From Cyathus striatus (Eukaryota; Basidiomycota; Agaricomycetes; Agaricales; Nidulariaceae): 64,000 bases of DNA. Positions 34,793 to 46,270 of the stretch are shown here, in pieces (the stretch's first letter is position 1; the number at the start of each line of letters is the position of its first letter). The DNA lies in NCBI GenBank assembly GCA_025738555.1, contig JAOVFP010000014.1, positions 496,001-560,000 of the forward strand. The letters run 5' to 3'. The position numbers and the translations under genes are program-made. Under the pieces are notes generated by a model, which was not told the origin of the DNA, did no database searches, and was given only the letters and a program-made list of their open reading frames with translations.

Positions 34793-35111
34793 ATTGGGAG
34801 GGGATGAAGGCATTGAACCTTTTGGCGGGGTGATATAGAGACTTGATAGAGACACCGGATATTTTTAGATCTTGGAATAAATGTCACGGTTCCGTGACCG
34901 GTAAAGTGTCATTTCAAGATCGATCGTTCAGATCTAAAAATATCCGGTGTCTCTCTCAAGTCTCTATATCACCCCGCCAAAAGGTTCAATGCCTTCATCC
35001 CCTCGGTCACGGAACCGTGACATTTATTCCAAGATCTAAAAATATCCGGTGTCTCTATCAAGTCTCTATATCACCCCGCCAAAAGGTTCAATGCCTTCAT
35101 CCCCTCCCAAT
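34793..35111. repeat. Nested inverted promoter modules upstream of copy 5
   Basis: Outer arms 34793-34900 and 35004-35111 are reverse complements and end inside in the near-palindrome CGGTTCCGTGACCG. A third promoter module (34931-35004) lies in plus orientation within the spacer. So three copies of the module stand in a - + + array before one gene. Confidence 0.85.
35036..35111 (+). promoter_or_regulatory. Family promoter module, copy 5
   Basis: CTAAAAATATCCGGTGTCTC, TCAAGTCTCTATATCACCCC and AAAAGGTTCAATGCC, with the TATA-like element about 155 bases before the start at 35224. An identical-looking module sits 100 bases further upstream. Confidence 0.6.
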
Positions 35112-35223
35112 CCAACACTCTGCTTGTCAGAAGAGGTCACCCGTATAATTTCTAGCCATACTTTTATCAACAAAAGCTGCTCTAACGGACCTCATTTCTT
35201 GCGCATTTCATAAAGAATCCATT

Positions 35224-36146
35224 ATGGCAATAGCACGTGACGGTCTTGATTCCGCTGCGCTTCCCATCTCCGAGTTTCACGACCACCACATTCACACCCA
35301 GAGTCTGTCGTCAACCGTCCCCGACAAGCTTCATCTGCACCATCTAAGCTCCCACTTGTCCTGGAATGAAGCTAGCTATGTCGCCTCAGCATCTACAGAG
35401 TCACCTCTGTATCTCGTCAGGATCGTAGCCCCCAATCCACCAGGCCAGCACCGTCCTCCACCAGATGTGCTCATGCACATACTCTCTTCGCTGCACGAAG
35501 GAGTCGCCAGTGTTCTTCACTACTACTTCGGTGAAGTCTATCAGGATTCCTTCTGCAGCTGCTGTACAAGTGGAGGAGAAAGCCAACGCCCCCAATTCGC
35601 TTTCGTCATCACACCCTTCTACTCCTACCCCGACCTATCCGAGCTCGTTGATACGGGCAGTTTTACTCCCAGCCCCGTTTTCGCTGTCTCAGCCTTCAGT
35701 CATTTGGTTGATCTGTTCCTGTTCCTCAACGCGCAGCGTGTATCCTTCGGTGGTACATTTGCGTCCTACGTCTTCGTAAACTCGGCCGATGGGAGCGTGA
35801 AGGTGCAGAGCTTTGCTATCGCAGTCCAAGAGCAAGGTGATCCTAGTCTTTTATCTCGTTGGTGTTTACTGAAAGTGCCACAGATACGCATGACCTGCGC
35901 ACTCTTGCGAACATGTTCGCCACTATCTTGTATCCCAATACAGCTGCTGGCGATATCTTTATGCATGCATCGCGCCTTGCGCGAATGCTTCAGTTCTTCG
36001 AGCAGAGCCACAGCTCGAATGCATGGAGCTCCTTGCGTGCCTTGCAAGGCTCAATAAATGCTGCCAATGCTCCCAACGAGCGGCTTGGTGGTAACGGGAA
36101 CGCTGCAACTGTCGAAGATGATTCAGATGTTTGGTCCGCTGACTAA
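35224..36146 (+). CDS. Unknown family, copy 5 (291 aa)
   Basis: Exons 35224-35836 and 35884-36146, intron 47 nt (GTGATC...CCACAG). Subgroup A, of the type with CSCCTSGGESQRPQ, FAFVITPFYSYPDLSELVD and LVDLFLFLNAQRVSFGG, nearest copies 7, 9 and 10. CxxC retained. Exon 2 reads THDLRTLANMF where most copies have GNMF. Ends EDDSDVWSAD. Without splicing the frame would run on to 36057 in a non-conserved frame, which supports the intron. Confidence 0.75.
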
Positions 36147-36149
36147 AGT

Positions 36150-37200
36150 CCATTTTCAACTAATCACTACGCACGTAGCTCATCTCCAGGCTGCCCACCA
36201 CTGCAATTGATTTTCGTTACATACCCCTTTCATCTTGTATCGCTCATGCTCTCATCATATTTCTATTTGTTACACATCTATTGAAGATTTTGCTATCACC
36301 TATCGGTTCCTCCACGCCTTGCTCTGACATGTCCCAATTACATTGGATTAGAGTCTTATAGTTGTTCAAAAACTATATTTTGTATTTATACCAATGCAAG
36401 GATCATGGAATACTAGTTTGTCTGGATCTCGTTGATTCGCTACATATATTCGATGATGTAGTATGAACGATCATATCAACATTACCGAAAGCAGCAATAC
36501 ATCACTAATCCGAACCCTCAACATAAAGCCCAACTCTTCTCCATCCGAACCCTCAGCATGAAACCCAGCTCTCCATCGCAACCCAGCAACAGCATACTGT
36601 CCGCATTCACCACGTATTCCTGCCCACAATGACCTCCAGGAATTTAAGGATTCGACAGATCAGAAGGTGAGAACGCTTGCAAAGGAAAGGATATCATACC
36701 TCATCCATCTACGAGAGTGGTCTGCAGATATGTCTTACGTCCGCGAAGATACGTTGGTGATAGGAATATGAACTAGCGCCTTCAAGTTCAGCCCGGCCTG
36801 GACCATATCCCTCGTCCCTCGTCGACCATAGCCCATCTCCATAACGCTACCCCCATCCATGACCACGACGCACCGTTCCGCTGGTTGCTAGATTTCTCAT
36901 ATCTGAGCATTGATGCCGGGAGTCACGGTACAATCCTCGCGGCACCCTTGGATGTTGGAGATGCGTACCCCTCCGATCGACACTCCGGTCCTCGCCCATC
37001 TGAATCACCACACCCTCCGCTAGACCACGTATCCTATCGCAACACTCCTATGGTTCAGAACTTGAGTCAGAATGTCGCTGCACCACTACTACAAGTAAGA
37101 TATTGGCATACCTCGTGCCTCTACTTCCTTAGCCGCCCATCAACCACGAACCTTCCTTCCGAAAACTTCAACCACCAAACGCGTTGAGGATGGTCTGATT
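36150..37200. repeat. 3'-flank module of copy 5
   Basis: Counterpart of 19,440-20,530 and 52,830-53,880. It includes the plus-strand open frame 36885-37187 (LDFSYLSIDAGS near its start, as in the other two) and the TTATAGTT...AAAACTATATTTTG region. It ends at the junction with the alternative 5' module of copy 6. Confidence 0.55.
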
Positions 37201-37217
37201 CACCTATTCTCCACAAA

Positions 37218-37462
37218 GTGGTCAGCCATCAGCATCAGGCATTATTACCAATCTGATTTGTTGCTGTTTTGTTTATTTCTTTTCAACTGCAAGAGGGGAA
37301 TTAGTAAACAAGGCTTTTGTGGCCAGTCATACCATCGGATGCTCTGTAGAGCAAGCGGCCTGATAAGACCTGAAACATTGGTTCCCGTTTGGAACCGAAG
37401 TTTTCTTTTTCTTTTCGTCTATGCTCATCCAATAAGTACGACAATGACAAATTGATGGCAAC
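37218..37462 (+). promoter_or_regulatory. Alternative 5' module of copy 6
   Basis: Partner of the block at 32,238-32,482, with no difference seen over 245 bases. The start codon (37455) is present, but the frame behind it is broken at once. Confidence 0.6.
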
Positions 37463-38473
37463 CACGTGACCGTTCACTTCCCTTATGCGGGCTATCTGAT
37501 CATCACATCCACACCCAGAGTCTCTCGTCAACCGTCCCCGACAAGCTTCATCTGCACCATCCGACCCCCCATCCATCCTCTAATGAAACCAGCTATGTCG
37601 TCTCATCATCTGCAGATTCCGCTCTGTATCTCGTCACGATTGTAGTCCCCAATCGACCTGGCCAGCATCCTCCACCAGACGTACTCATGCACATATGCGC
37701 TTCGCTGCATGAGGGAGTCGCTAGTGTTCTTCACTACTACTTTAGTGAAGTGTATCAGAATTCATCCCGCAGCTTCTGTGGGAATGAAGGCGAAAGGAAA
37801 CGTCCCCAATTCGTGTTCATCATCACGCCCTACTGCTCCTACCCCAACCTACCGGACCCGTTAGACACACGCTACTTCACCGACAACCCCGATCTTGCAA
37901 CATCCGTCTTTCTTCATTTAGTCGACCTTTTCCTGTTCCTGAACGCACAGAAGATATCTTTCGGTGGTACGCTCCCATCCTACATCTTAGTCAACACCCA
38001 CGATGGGAGTATCATGGTACAGAACTTTGCTATTGCAGTTGAAGAAAACGGTAAGACTACTGTTTATCTCGTTAATATTCTCTAACGATTTCACAGACAC
38101 GCAGGACCTGCACTCTATCGGAAATATATTCACTGCCATCTTTTATTCCAATAGGAATGTATCACCGATGGTCAAGGAATCGTTACACCTAGCACGAAAG
38201 CTCCAGTATTATAACAACAGGGATGCGTTGGAGATTTTGAACTCATTGCGTATCTTGCAAGCCAAACTGATCCCAGACAATGTAGGTGTTACTGGGTATC
38301 TGGCTGACTCCAACGTAACATTTGACGACGATTCGGATGTATGGTCAGTGAGCGATTGCCCATCGACACCATTTGCGGATTCCAGCCATAGCGCTAATTT
38401 CTACGCAACTTCATCTGCATCTGGAGGAGCCTCGTTATCAGCATCATCATCGTCCAATACAAAGACACCTTGA
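37455..38473 (+). pseudogene. Unknown family, copy 6, start-codon frame lost
   Basis: Subgroup C, counterpart of copy 4. The conserved ATG at 37455 is followed by four codons and TGA, because two bases are missing relative to copy 4 around 37462-37468. The family frame (from DRSLPL through HHIHT) is open from there to 38050 but has no ATG until 37687. Intron 38051-38096 (46 nt) and exon 2 to 38473 are intact, with DDDSDVWSV and a Ser-rich tail. It is a very young pseudogene, or it makes an N-terminally shortened protein from 37687 that lacks the first ~75 residues. Confidence 0.7.
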
Positions 38474-39230
38474 GGCTTGAAATCTCAAAGTTCCGATAGG
38501 CTCTTATGGTCCCAACCTGTGCTCTATAATTTTCTCTATGATCGATCTTGTGTTCATCTTGTTCAAGTATTGGTTATCATTCTGCTATGGTTTTTTCTAT
38601 CATCTGCTCTCTATGACTCGCTTTGCTACACCTTTATCTCAGATTAACATCATTACTAGACTCTCGACTGACATCTGTCGTATTGGAAATTGTACCTTGT
38701 ATTTATACCATTGTTGAGCGATTCAACACCACTTCATCGGATTCTCACCGGTACACTGGGCTTTGTCGAAGAAGTTCCACCAAACAGTCATACTTCTGTC
38801 ATCGACCGAAGATATCAATGCGTCATCGTACTCTCACCTTTTTTACTGTACTTCAAGCTTCGGCATTCACTGTGATGAGCACTCTCTGGCTCCTCATCCA
38901 GCGCGCGTCTCTTGAAGTTTTTCATAGCTTCCCCGCTTCTTTTTTCATGCACCTAACTGGTAGGCCGCAGCAGTACCTCCCTCCCTTACACGCTACTCCG
39001 GCAAGGACGGCTAGTATTATCAAGAAGTCAGAATAGTGTCACACCACTTGATGTGATAATACACCAATGATACGGACCCTTGTTATCTTCATTAGTCTCA
39101 ACCTATGACAAGGTTTGAAGAATTTGCGCGCCAAAAGCCTTGGATATCTTTATGTACTCAGCCTCATCATTTCTTCCTAATCGCTATATAAGAGAGGCTT
39201 GTAGGGTGTTGGACTCAGTCGATTAACATG
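38474..39230. repeat. 3' flank of copy 6
   Basis: Matches 33,499-34,250 and 15,890-16,490. It ends near 39,230 where the sequence switches to the CCATATCCTCAGGACAGCC block. Confidence 0.65.
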
Positions 39231-39415
39231 ACCATATCCTCAGGACAGCCTCCCCCCCTTCCTTACCGCTCTCCGCAGTAGCATCATTACACTCCCTTAT
39301 ACGCCATCTGACAAGAGCGCGCTATCATCCGAGAACTGTCAGAATGCTGTATACTACTCGAGGATATTAAAAGACATCCCTGTCGTCATTTGTCCATCTA
39401 CAACAACCAAAACAG
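39230..39415. repeat. CCATATCCTCAGGACAGCC block
   Basis: About 180 bases shared with 24,790-24,960, 49,005-49,170 and 54,780-54,915 (GCTCTCCGCAGTAGCATCA, GAGAACTGTCAGAATGCTGT, CTCGAGGATAT). In the other places it follows the minus-strand flank module. Confidence 0.7.
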
Positions 39416-40297
39416 TAGCACTCCCCACCGATAAAATGAGTGTTTTCACTGTGTACTCACACGTCCATGCCCTTGCACATAGTTGTTGTTTCTTGCTTCT
39501 AGCTGGACAAAATTGGGACGAAAGAGGTTTCTCATGCGAAATTGGAGGTCAATTAATAAGGACAAGACAAGTGAAAATTCGGATAGTACTCCCATAACCA
39601 AATAGCAGTAACTGCCGTTTGTCAATTGTCTCGTCCATTGAGCAAATCTCCTACACTTGCTTTCGCGTTTGAGCTACCTTAACCTCAACCCAATTTCCTA
39701 GCTTCCAGCCTTGGTCCAACATAGAGATATTGTCGAAGCAGAATATTGTGTTGTATCACTAGAATTATCCGCAGCTATTGGGTAATTTACCGTCGGCAGG
39801 TTCACTGTTCAAGCGTGTGCGATGTGCAGCTACCACTTAAGCAGATAAGTCGATAAATTGACATTTACTTGTTAAATAGATTTTGCAAATACTACGGGCA
39901 TGAGTGTATTTCTTTGATGCTAAATAAGTTTATTGCAAACATTGAACATCAATTATCTTATAGCAGGCTTAAGTTTATCGGCAAAGTCTACAGTCGATTG
40001 AATGCAAGATTGCGGATAGTCTATCTTGTGTATAAGAATTAAGGATACGAAGACCCTCTGGAGCTTGATGCAGCACCGTTACTTATTTAAGAAAATTGAA
40101 CAGTATGCCGACTTAGAGTTTTTATAAAAAACGGTTAGTTGGGAAGTTTAGGGAGGATTGTAGTTTTTTATTATATTGAAAGTCTTTCAGAACCCAGAAA
40201 TTTACTTTGTAATGAGAGCAAGCAAATTAGGGCTAGGGAAGCAGTTTTAATAATAATATTTCTTGTGCCTCGTTTTTCGCAGTGCACCCGTGATGTT
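39416..40297. other. No gene seen
   Basis: Mostly unique AT-rich sequence. From about 39,950 it rejoins the shared upstream flank (GTCTATCTTGTGTATAAGAATTAAGG..., also at 16.7, 34.5 and 43.0 kb). Confidence 0.4.
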
Positions 40298-40375
40298 GCC
40301 ATTGGGAGGGGATGGACGCATTGGACCTTTTGGCGGGGTGATATAGAGACTTGATAGAGACACCGGATATTTTAA
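40298..40375 (-). promoter_or_regulatory. Solitary family promoter module, no gene behind it
   Basis: Minus-oriented module with TTGGCGGGGTGATATAGAG... and no family gene in its direction. It is bordered outside by TTTTAACTCTCATTCGTAG, as at 27,619, so the same junction occurs twice. Confidence 0.6.
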
Positions 40376-40403
40376 GTTTTAACTCTCATTCGTAGATCTG
40401 AAG

Positions 40404-40870
40404 TTACGATTGTGATCGTGAGGATAGTAAGGGTCTGAAGTGGCTATTGAAATCCTCAGATGGGAATATCCCATTCCCAAAAGGGTTGTCAAAGATATCC
40501 TGTTTAGATAAGCAACCTCGAGCCAATGCTGTGCTCACCAGGGGGATTAGCATACCGATCACACAAAGCCAATGGCGGTCTCTACAGACCGATACGTGAG
40601 ATAACAATCTGATGCGCCCTTCCCTCCAGCGAGAGCTGCTAAACGCGCACACAGCACCTCATCGTGGATGTTTATGGGGAGAGCCGAACAATCATTCGCC
40701 TCACAGTCAATCGCTAGTCTCAATCTAAAAATGTCCTTGCTTGCGTGGACCTGCCCGGTATTCAAGCTCAAGGAAGAGAAAATCTGCTGAGCGAGGAGAA
40801 GAGGGGTAGTCATGGCGGAAAGAGGAAGAACACGAAAGTCGCCTCCAGGAGCATGAGAAATTGATGGTGG
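40404..40870 (-). other. Unrecognised minus-strand open segments, partly duplicated
   Basis: Frames 40813-40559 (Met-Thr-Thr start, several Cys) and 40652-40404 (with KQDIFDNPFGNGIFPSEDF). The latter stretch and the 170 bases beside it recur at 54,915-55,150, with the 170 bases inverted. The DNPFGNG segment is open in both places, hinting at an old exon. No family recognised. Confidence 0.3.
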
Positions 40871-41149
40871 TCCTCATATGCAGAAGATGTAATTAGAAGA
40901 AGAGTGACCGCAAAGGGAATGATTCGATGCATGTTGTGGCTAAGTCAATAGCAATCGCATGAGGTCAAGGAGCACAGCAGTTCTACAGGTCGACGGTGCC
41001 GACTGGTTGGCCTTTCGCCACAAGGTTTAGAACTGGAAGGGGGGTTGGGAGGCCTCTTCCAGATTGACATCTAGGATGGGGTCAGTTTTAAGCTCAGCTG
41101 TCAGCTAAGACGAATCAGGACAACGGCACTACGGCCAATCTCGCTTAAG

Positions 41150-41182
41150 GCGTTTAGAAATTTATTCTAGGATTCTAAACGC
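41150..41182. repeat. Hairpin upstream of copy 7
   Basis: GCGTTTAGAA (41150) and TTCTAAACGC (ending 41182) are exact reverse complements around a 13-base loop, about 50 bases before the promoter module. No inverted second promoter module is present here. Confidence 0.6.
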
Positions 41183-41233
41183 AGCGGAAAGTCACCCACT
41201 CTTCTTGAGTGGAATGAGCAGGTTGAGTGAGAG

Positions 41234-41309
41234 CTAAAAATATCTTGTGTCTATGAAAGTCTCTATAACACCCCGCAAAAAGGTCCAATGCCTCCTTCCC
41301 CTCCCATTC
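41234..41309 (+). promoter_or_regulatory. Family promoter module, copy 7
   Basis: CTAAAAATATCTTGTGTCTA, GTCTCTATAACACCCCG and AAAAAGGTCCAATGCC. The TATA-like element reads TATAAC rather than TATATC. About 120 bases of leader follow before the start at 41428. Confidence 0.6.
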
Positions 41310-41427
41310 AACACTCTACTGCACACCTTTCAAAAGAGGCCACTCGTATATCTTCTAGCCACACTTTTACCGACAAAAGTCGATCTAAGAGATCATATTT
41401 CTTGCTCGTGTCTATAAAGAATCCAAT

Positions 41428-42348
41428 ATGGCAATAGCACGTGACTCTGATTCCACTGCACTTCCCTTCTCCGAATTTCCCAACCACCACATCCACACCC
41501 AGAGCTTCTCGTCAACCGTCCCCAACAAGCTTTATCTGCACCATCCAACCTCCCATCTGTCCTCTAATGAAGCCAGCTATGTCGCCTCTGCGTCTGCAGA
41601 GTCACCTCTGTATCTCGTCAGGATCGTAGTCCCCAACCCACCAGGCCAGCGCCGTCTTCCACCAGACGTGCTCATGCACATACTCTCTTCGCTGCACGAG
41701 GGAGTCGCCAGCGTTCTTCACCACTACTTCGGTGAAGTCTATCAGGATTCCTCCTGCAGCTGTTGTAGAAGTGGAGGAGAAAGCCAACGCCCCCAATTCG
41801 CTTTCGTCATCACACCCTTCTACTCCTACCCCAACCTATCCGAGCTCGTTGATACGCGCAGTTTTACTACCAACCCTGTTTTTGCTGTCTCAGCCTTCAG
41901 TCATTTGGTTGATCTCTTCCTGTTCCTCAATGCGCAGCGTGTATCCTTTGGCAGTACGTTCGCGTCCTACGTCCTCATAAACCCGGCCAATGGGAGCGTG
42001 AAGGTGCAGAACTTTTCCATTGCAGTCCAAGAGCAAGGTGATCCTGGTCTTTTTATCTCTTTGGCGTTTACTGAAAGTGCCACAGATACGCACGACCTGC
42101 TCACTCTTGGGAACATGTTCGCCACTATCTTGTATCCCAATGCAGCTGCAGGCGGAATCTTTGTGGAGGGATTGCACCTTGCGCGAAGGCTCCAGTTCTT
42201 TGAGCAGAGCCACGGCTCAAATGCATGGGACTCCTTGCGTGCCTTGCAAGGCTCAATGAATGCAGCCAGTGCTGCCAACGAGCAGCTTTGTGTGAACGGG
42301 GCCACCATAGCCATTGAAGATGATTCGGATGCATGGTCCGTCAGCTAA
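41428..42348 (+). CDS. Unknown family, copy 7 (290 aa spliced; 306 aa unspliced)
   Basis: Subgroup A. Exons 41428-42037 and 42086-42348; the intron is 48 nt, a multiple of three with no stop, so the whole gene is also one open frame of 306 codons. Splicing is still likely because donor GTGATC and acceptor CCACAG are conserved with the other copies. Shares CSCCRSGGESQRPQ, FAFVITPFYSYPNLSELVD and LVDLFLFLNAQRVSFG with copies 5, 9 and 10. NPANGSVKVQNFS at the β8-like position. Ends EDDSDAWSVS, with Ala for the usual Val. Confidence 0.78.
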   Translation: MAIARDSDSTALPFSEFPNHHIHTQSFSSTVPNKLYLHHPTSHLSSNEASYVASASAESPLYLVRIVVPNPPGQRRLPPDVLMHILSSLHEGVASVLHHYFGEVYQDSSCSCCRSGGESQRPQFAFVITPFYSYPNLSELVDTRSFTTNPVFAVSAFSHLVDLFLFLNAQRVSFGSTFASYVLINPANGSVKVQNFSIAVQEQGDPGLFISLAFTESATDTHDLLTLGNMFATILYPNAAAGGIFVEGLHLARRLQFFEQSHGSNAWDSLRALQGSMNAASAANEQLCVNGATIAIEDDSDAWSVS

Positions 42349-42349
42349 A

Positions 42350-43000
42350 GCACGGAGCTCATCTTCACGCTACCTTAACTCTGTCTGGTAGACAGCATCG
42401 CGTACCAAACTTAATTCTCGTTCCATACCTCTCTCATCTATCATCGCTCTTGCTCTCATCTCATTCATTCTATTTGTTACATATTCCCTCAATATTTTTG
42501 CTATCATGTTTCGCTCTGCTGACATGTTCTCGTTACATTTGATTAGAGTCTTACAGTTGCTGCCTGAAAACTATATTTTGTATTTATACCAATGCATGTA
42601 TCATTCAACGCTACTTTTAGGGATCTCCTTGGCTCGCGAGGTATATTCGAAGGTGCAGTACGAATCATTGTATACTTCTTTCCAATGTTACTTGAAACAC
42701 CAATGCATCACTAATTTCAACCCTCATTATAGAACCCAACTCTCCTCGAGCGTAGCACAGCTCCAGTACGCCCTATACTACTCATTCACCGTGTATTCCT
42801 GCCCCAAATTTTCCCCTGGGTGCCTATGAATTCGACAAATCAGAAGGTTACAGTGCTAGCAAAGGAAAGGACATTGTACCTCGTCCATCTATGAGAGTAA
42901 TCTACAAGCTTCTCATCGCAATGATATGCTCTACGTTCGCGAAGATACATCGGTAGTGGAGATGGAATGAACTAGCGCGGAGGTAATTTATAATTAAGTG
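42350..43000. repeat. 3' flank of copy 7 (short form)
   Basis: Matches the first ~600 bases of the 3'-flank module, to about GATACATCGGTAGTGG..., then joins the common upstream flank from 43,000. Confidence 0.55.
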
Positions 43001-43362
43001 TTGACTTATGCAACATATTAATCCTCACTCGAACTTTTATTATTATGAATGTAAGATGCCATCACGGATAGGAATTAAGGATACGAAGGCCTTTTGGAAC
43101 AGTGTAGCACCGCTACTTATGTGAAAGAACTGAACAGCATATCGACTTCGACCTTTTTAAAAAAACGATTAGTTGTGAAGTTTAATGACAGTATTCAGTA
43201 ATTTATGTATCGTTCACCGTTGGAGTGTTTTATTATATTGAAAGCCTTTCAAAAGTTAGATATTTACTTCGTCCTGAGAGCAAGTGAAATAGAGCTACCG
43301 AAGGAGTTTTAATAATGATATTTCTTGTGCTTCGTTTTTCGCAATGTGCCCGTGATGTTGTC

Positions 43363-43418
43363 AATGGGAGGGGATAGAGGCATTGAGTCTTTTGGCGGGG
43401 ACACCAGATATTTTTAGC
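43363..43418 (-). promoter_or_regulatory. Truncated solitary promoter module
   Basis: Minus-oriented GGGAGGGGATAGAGGCATTG, TTTTGGCGGGG, then ACACCAGATATTTTTAGCTC. The 20-odd bases with the TATA-like element are deleted. No gene behind it. Confidence 0.6.
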
Positions 43419-44116
43419 TCTCAATCCAAGATCGCCGGCGGTTTGGGCGGATCGCTGGTAAATATTTTATAATGACCCTCGCAAATATGGCACACACTAA
43501 AAACCAATGATTTTTCGTCGTTTTTGGTTCACCTTCATATTCCAATCAGCTCGTGGTAGCTGTTCAGGCGTGGTCTAGTACTTGAGACTGGGACACTGGA
43601 TGCATCTTTCAGCTCCTCGAATACCTGGACAACATGCTGGTCGTGTCAGTGCCATGAATGATGTCACGCCTACAACCCCGTCGCAGCCTTATTTTGTTGC
43701 CAAGAACGCGTCAACTGTAGGCTGTGAGAAACTCCCAGAGACATGTCTGCATGCACACAGAAAGGAACCTTTGCTTTACGCCTTACAGATTTTGGAGCAT
43801 AGTCTCACGTCGCGAGTCTGCTATCAACGGAGGGCTATTGAAGTTATTTTCTCAGGGTTGAAGTGATTGGAAGTACTTTTGCAGAAAGACTGATAACTCT
43901 TTGCCAGTTCTCAGGACCATGCAATTCATAGGGCCAGTAGTAGGCACGACTTCACGCCCAATGCCATTTTCACGGACCCACATAAAAAATTACTTCCACT
44001 GCTGGAGATACGGTAGGATACGGCCTTCCTGACTTCTGTTTGCGGTAATAGGATCTAAATTGCCGCTCCATCCCCAGCTGTGTCCCCGCGCGATGGAGGG
44101 TTCTACTCACACACTC
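43419..44116. other. No gene seen
   Basis: Unique sequence; a 94-codon plus-strand frame at 43582-43866 shows no recognisable feature. Confidence 0.4.
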
Positions 44117-44324
44117 GATCTGCTCCTTCAGATCCTCTCTCTGCGCTTCTTTCCTTTTCAGATAAGCATCCAAGACGTGAGATATTAATACATATCACCG
44201 AAGTTCAGCTTGGATTACTTGATTTGCTTCTTCAGATCCTCTCTCTACGCTTCTTTCCTTTTCAGATAAGCATCCGAGACGTAGGATATTAATACATATC
44301 ACCGAAGTTCAGCTCGGATTAACA
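44117..44324. repeat. Two tandem 104-bp units
   Basis: GATCTGCTCCTTCAGATCCT... (44117-44220) and GATTTGCTTCTTCAGATCCT... (44221-44324), about 93% alike by eye. Both contain CTTTTCAGATAAGCATCC and TATTAATACATATCACCG. Confidence 0.85.
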
Positions 44325-46016
44325 TCCTGCAACCGAGGACATAGCCAAAATACTTTTACATCCTTTATATAAGAATACATGGGCATTCCGACTTCGTTCT
44401 TTCCTTTTTTACTTTGACCCTCGGCCTCCCTGACAACTCTACGGCAGCCTTCCCTTTCCATACCACGAGTGTCAGCAGTGTAGTCCCTTATACGCTATGC
44501 TGACAGGAACGACTATAGTACGACATACGAGACATATAGCAGTCGGAATGCTAATGATGTCACTTGAGGATACTATAAGGTTACTATTTAAATGGCTTTT
44601 GTAAATAATATGGACTCTTCTTGAGGCCGTCCCTTTGATGTTAATTAATACGCAAACTCACCCGTTTAGTCGTCTTCAAGTAGTTGAGTCTATCTGGCGT
44701 TTAAGAATGTGAATAAGGTCTACAGTAACAATGAGATTCCTGTATGTTACGTTGCTAAAACACAGAACGAGGTATTGTTATCGATACGCCAGCGAGGAGG
44801 GAGAAGTGGTTGTGGATGATGTCGTTCTTGCCAGCAGTAAGTTGTCGTCTCAAACAAGAGAGAAGGAAGGGGGAGGGTGAGTCGTGGGCGATACATTGCT
44901 GATGTGACGAGCCGGCGGTTTTGACCCATAAGAGGAGGGAGGAGGGGGTGTAGATGACGTCGTTCTTGCTAGTAGCATGACCATCGTCCTGACGTAGGAG
45001 GGCCTGTTGAGGGTAAGAGAGAGGTGACGAGCTTGGCATCGACGAAGCTGCGAATGTTACGCTGGTGGTGGTGGTGGTGCACAGCGACGAGACGGCACTG
45101 AAGGAGGCGGGGATGTGTGGACGCATTCCAGCAGTGGAGGCGAGGTTGGTGGAGATGGCGGTGCAGTGGTGGGAGATGGCGGGAGAGGACGAGCAGGTGG
45201 CGCTGCTGCTGATGGCTGGTGTAGAAGGAGGTGGTGGCGGCGGGTGGTGGCGGTGGTTGACTTGGAGTCGACGATGTTGCGGAGAAACTGGATCGTTGTT
45301 GTTGTTGTAACGCAGAGGAGGAGGAAGAGGAGGAAGAGGGAAGACGAGGTGCTTGATGATGTCGCAATAATGCCGTTCTTGTCAAAGGCATGACCGTCGT
45401 CTTGACGCAGGGGAAGAGAGAGGAGGGAGGAGGGAGGCCGGAAGACATGGTGTCGACGCGACCACGACCATGACATAAGTGAGGGTGGTGGTGTAGGAGG
45501 AGTGGATGTGGAGATGGGGATGGCGCGTTGACGATGGGATGGGGGCGAGAAGACGGATGAAGGGGGGAGCTCGGGACTTGATGTGGGGACTTGAGGCGAG
45601 CACTCCAGGTGGGCGATACAGTAGTGCAGGACAGAGGAGAAATGGTTATAATGAATAAAATGGCAGTTTGTGAAACCATACCTGGCGAATGAGCCCCCCC
45701 CCCGTATACTGGTATCTGCACGAAGAGGACCACATATATGACCTAGAGCAACATGCTTAACCGGAAGTCAGACCTGGTGGATATGACAGCGAGGACAAGC
45801 ACGAGGGGCGTGAGGAGAACCCGAAGACGAAAAAGAGCGGGAAGACGTCAAGGAATGGGAAACACAAGAAGGAACTGGAAAGTCAGTGGCGAAGACAAGA
45901 ACGAGACAGCAGGACGACAACGAAGGATCATGCACATGTCAGTCGGGTTTTGTTGAGCCTATGATGTGTCCAGGCAATCAGATCCAGATCCTGATTCCCG
46001 ACCAAGTAATTATAAC

Positions 46017-46115
46017 TGTCTCGGTTCTCCATCCGTTTTCGGTCATTCGTCCTAAAAAGCGGTCAGAAGTCCTTTTTAGGACGAATGGCCGAAAACGGAT
46101 GGAGAACCGAGACTA
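46017..46115. mobile_element. ~98-bp hairpin mini-element with target duplication
   Basis: GTCTCGGTTCTCCATCCG (46018) pairs with CGGATGGAGAACCGAGAC (ending 46113). The arms match over about 43 bases with one difference (GGTCATTCG against CGAATGGCC), around a short loop. AATTATAAC lies just before and just after. The other duplication at 21,946-21,965 has a single AATTATAAC running straight into CTCCTAATTCCC, which is the empty site. No coding capacity. Confidence 0.88.
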
Positions 46116-46214
46116 AATTATAACCTCCTAATTCCCATTGCCTTTTAAGGCAGTTGGGGACCGGGGTATGTTGAAGTTAAGTAACTCGGACGGTGACCTT
46201 TATGTTGAAGCTAA

Positions 46215-46270
46215 AAATATCCAGTTTCTCTAAGTTATATCACCGCCAAAGGTCCAATGTTGAAGGAGGC
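46215..46270 (+). promoter_or_regulatory. Degenerate family promoter module, copy 8
   Basis: Same short form as before copy 2 (CTAAAAATATCCAGTTTCTC, TATATCACCGCCAAAGGTCC), about 290 bases from the start. Confidence 0.45.
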
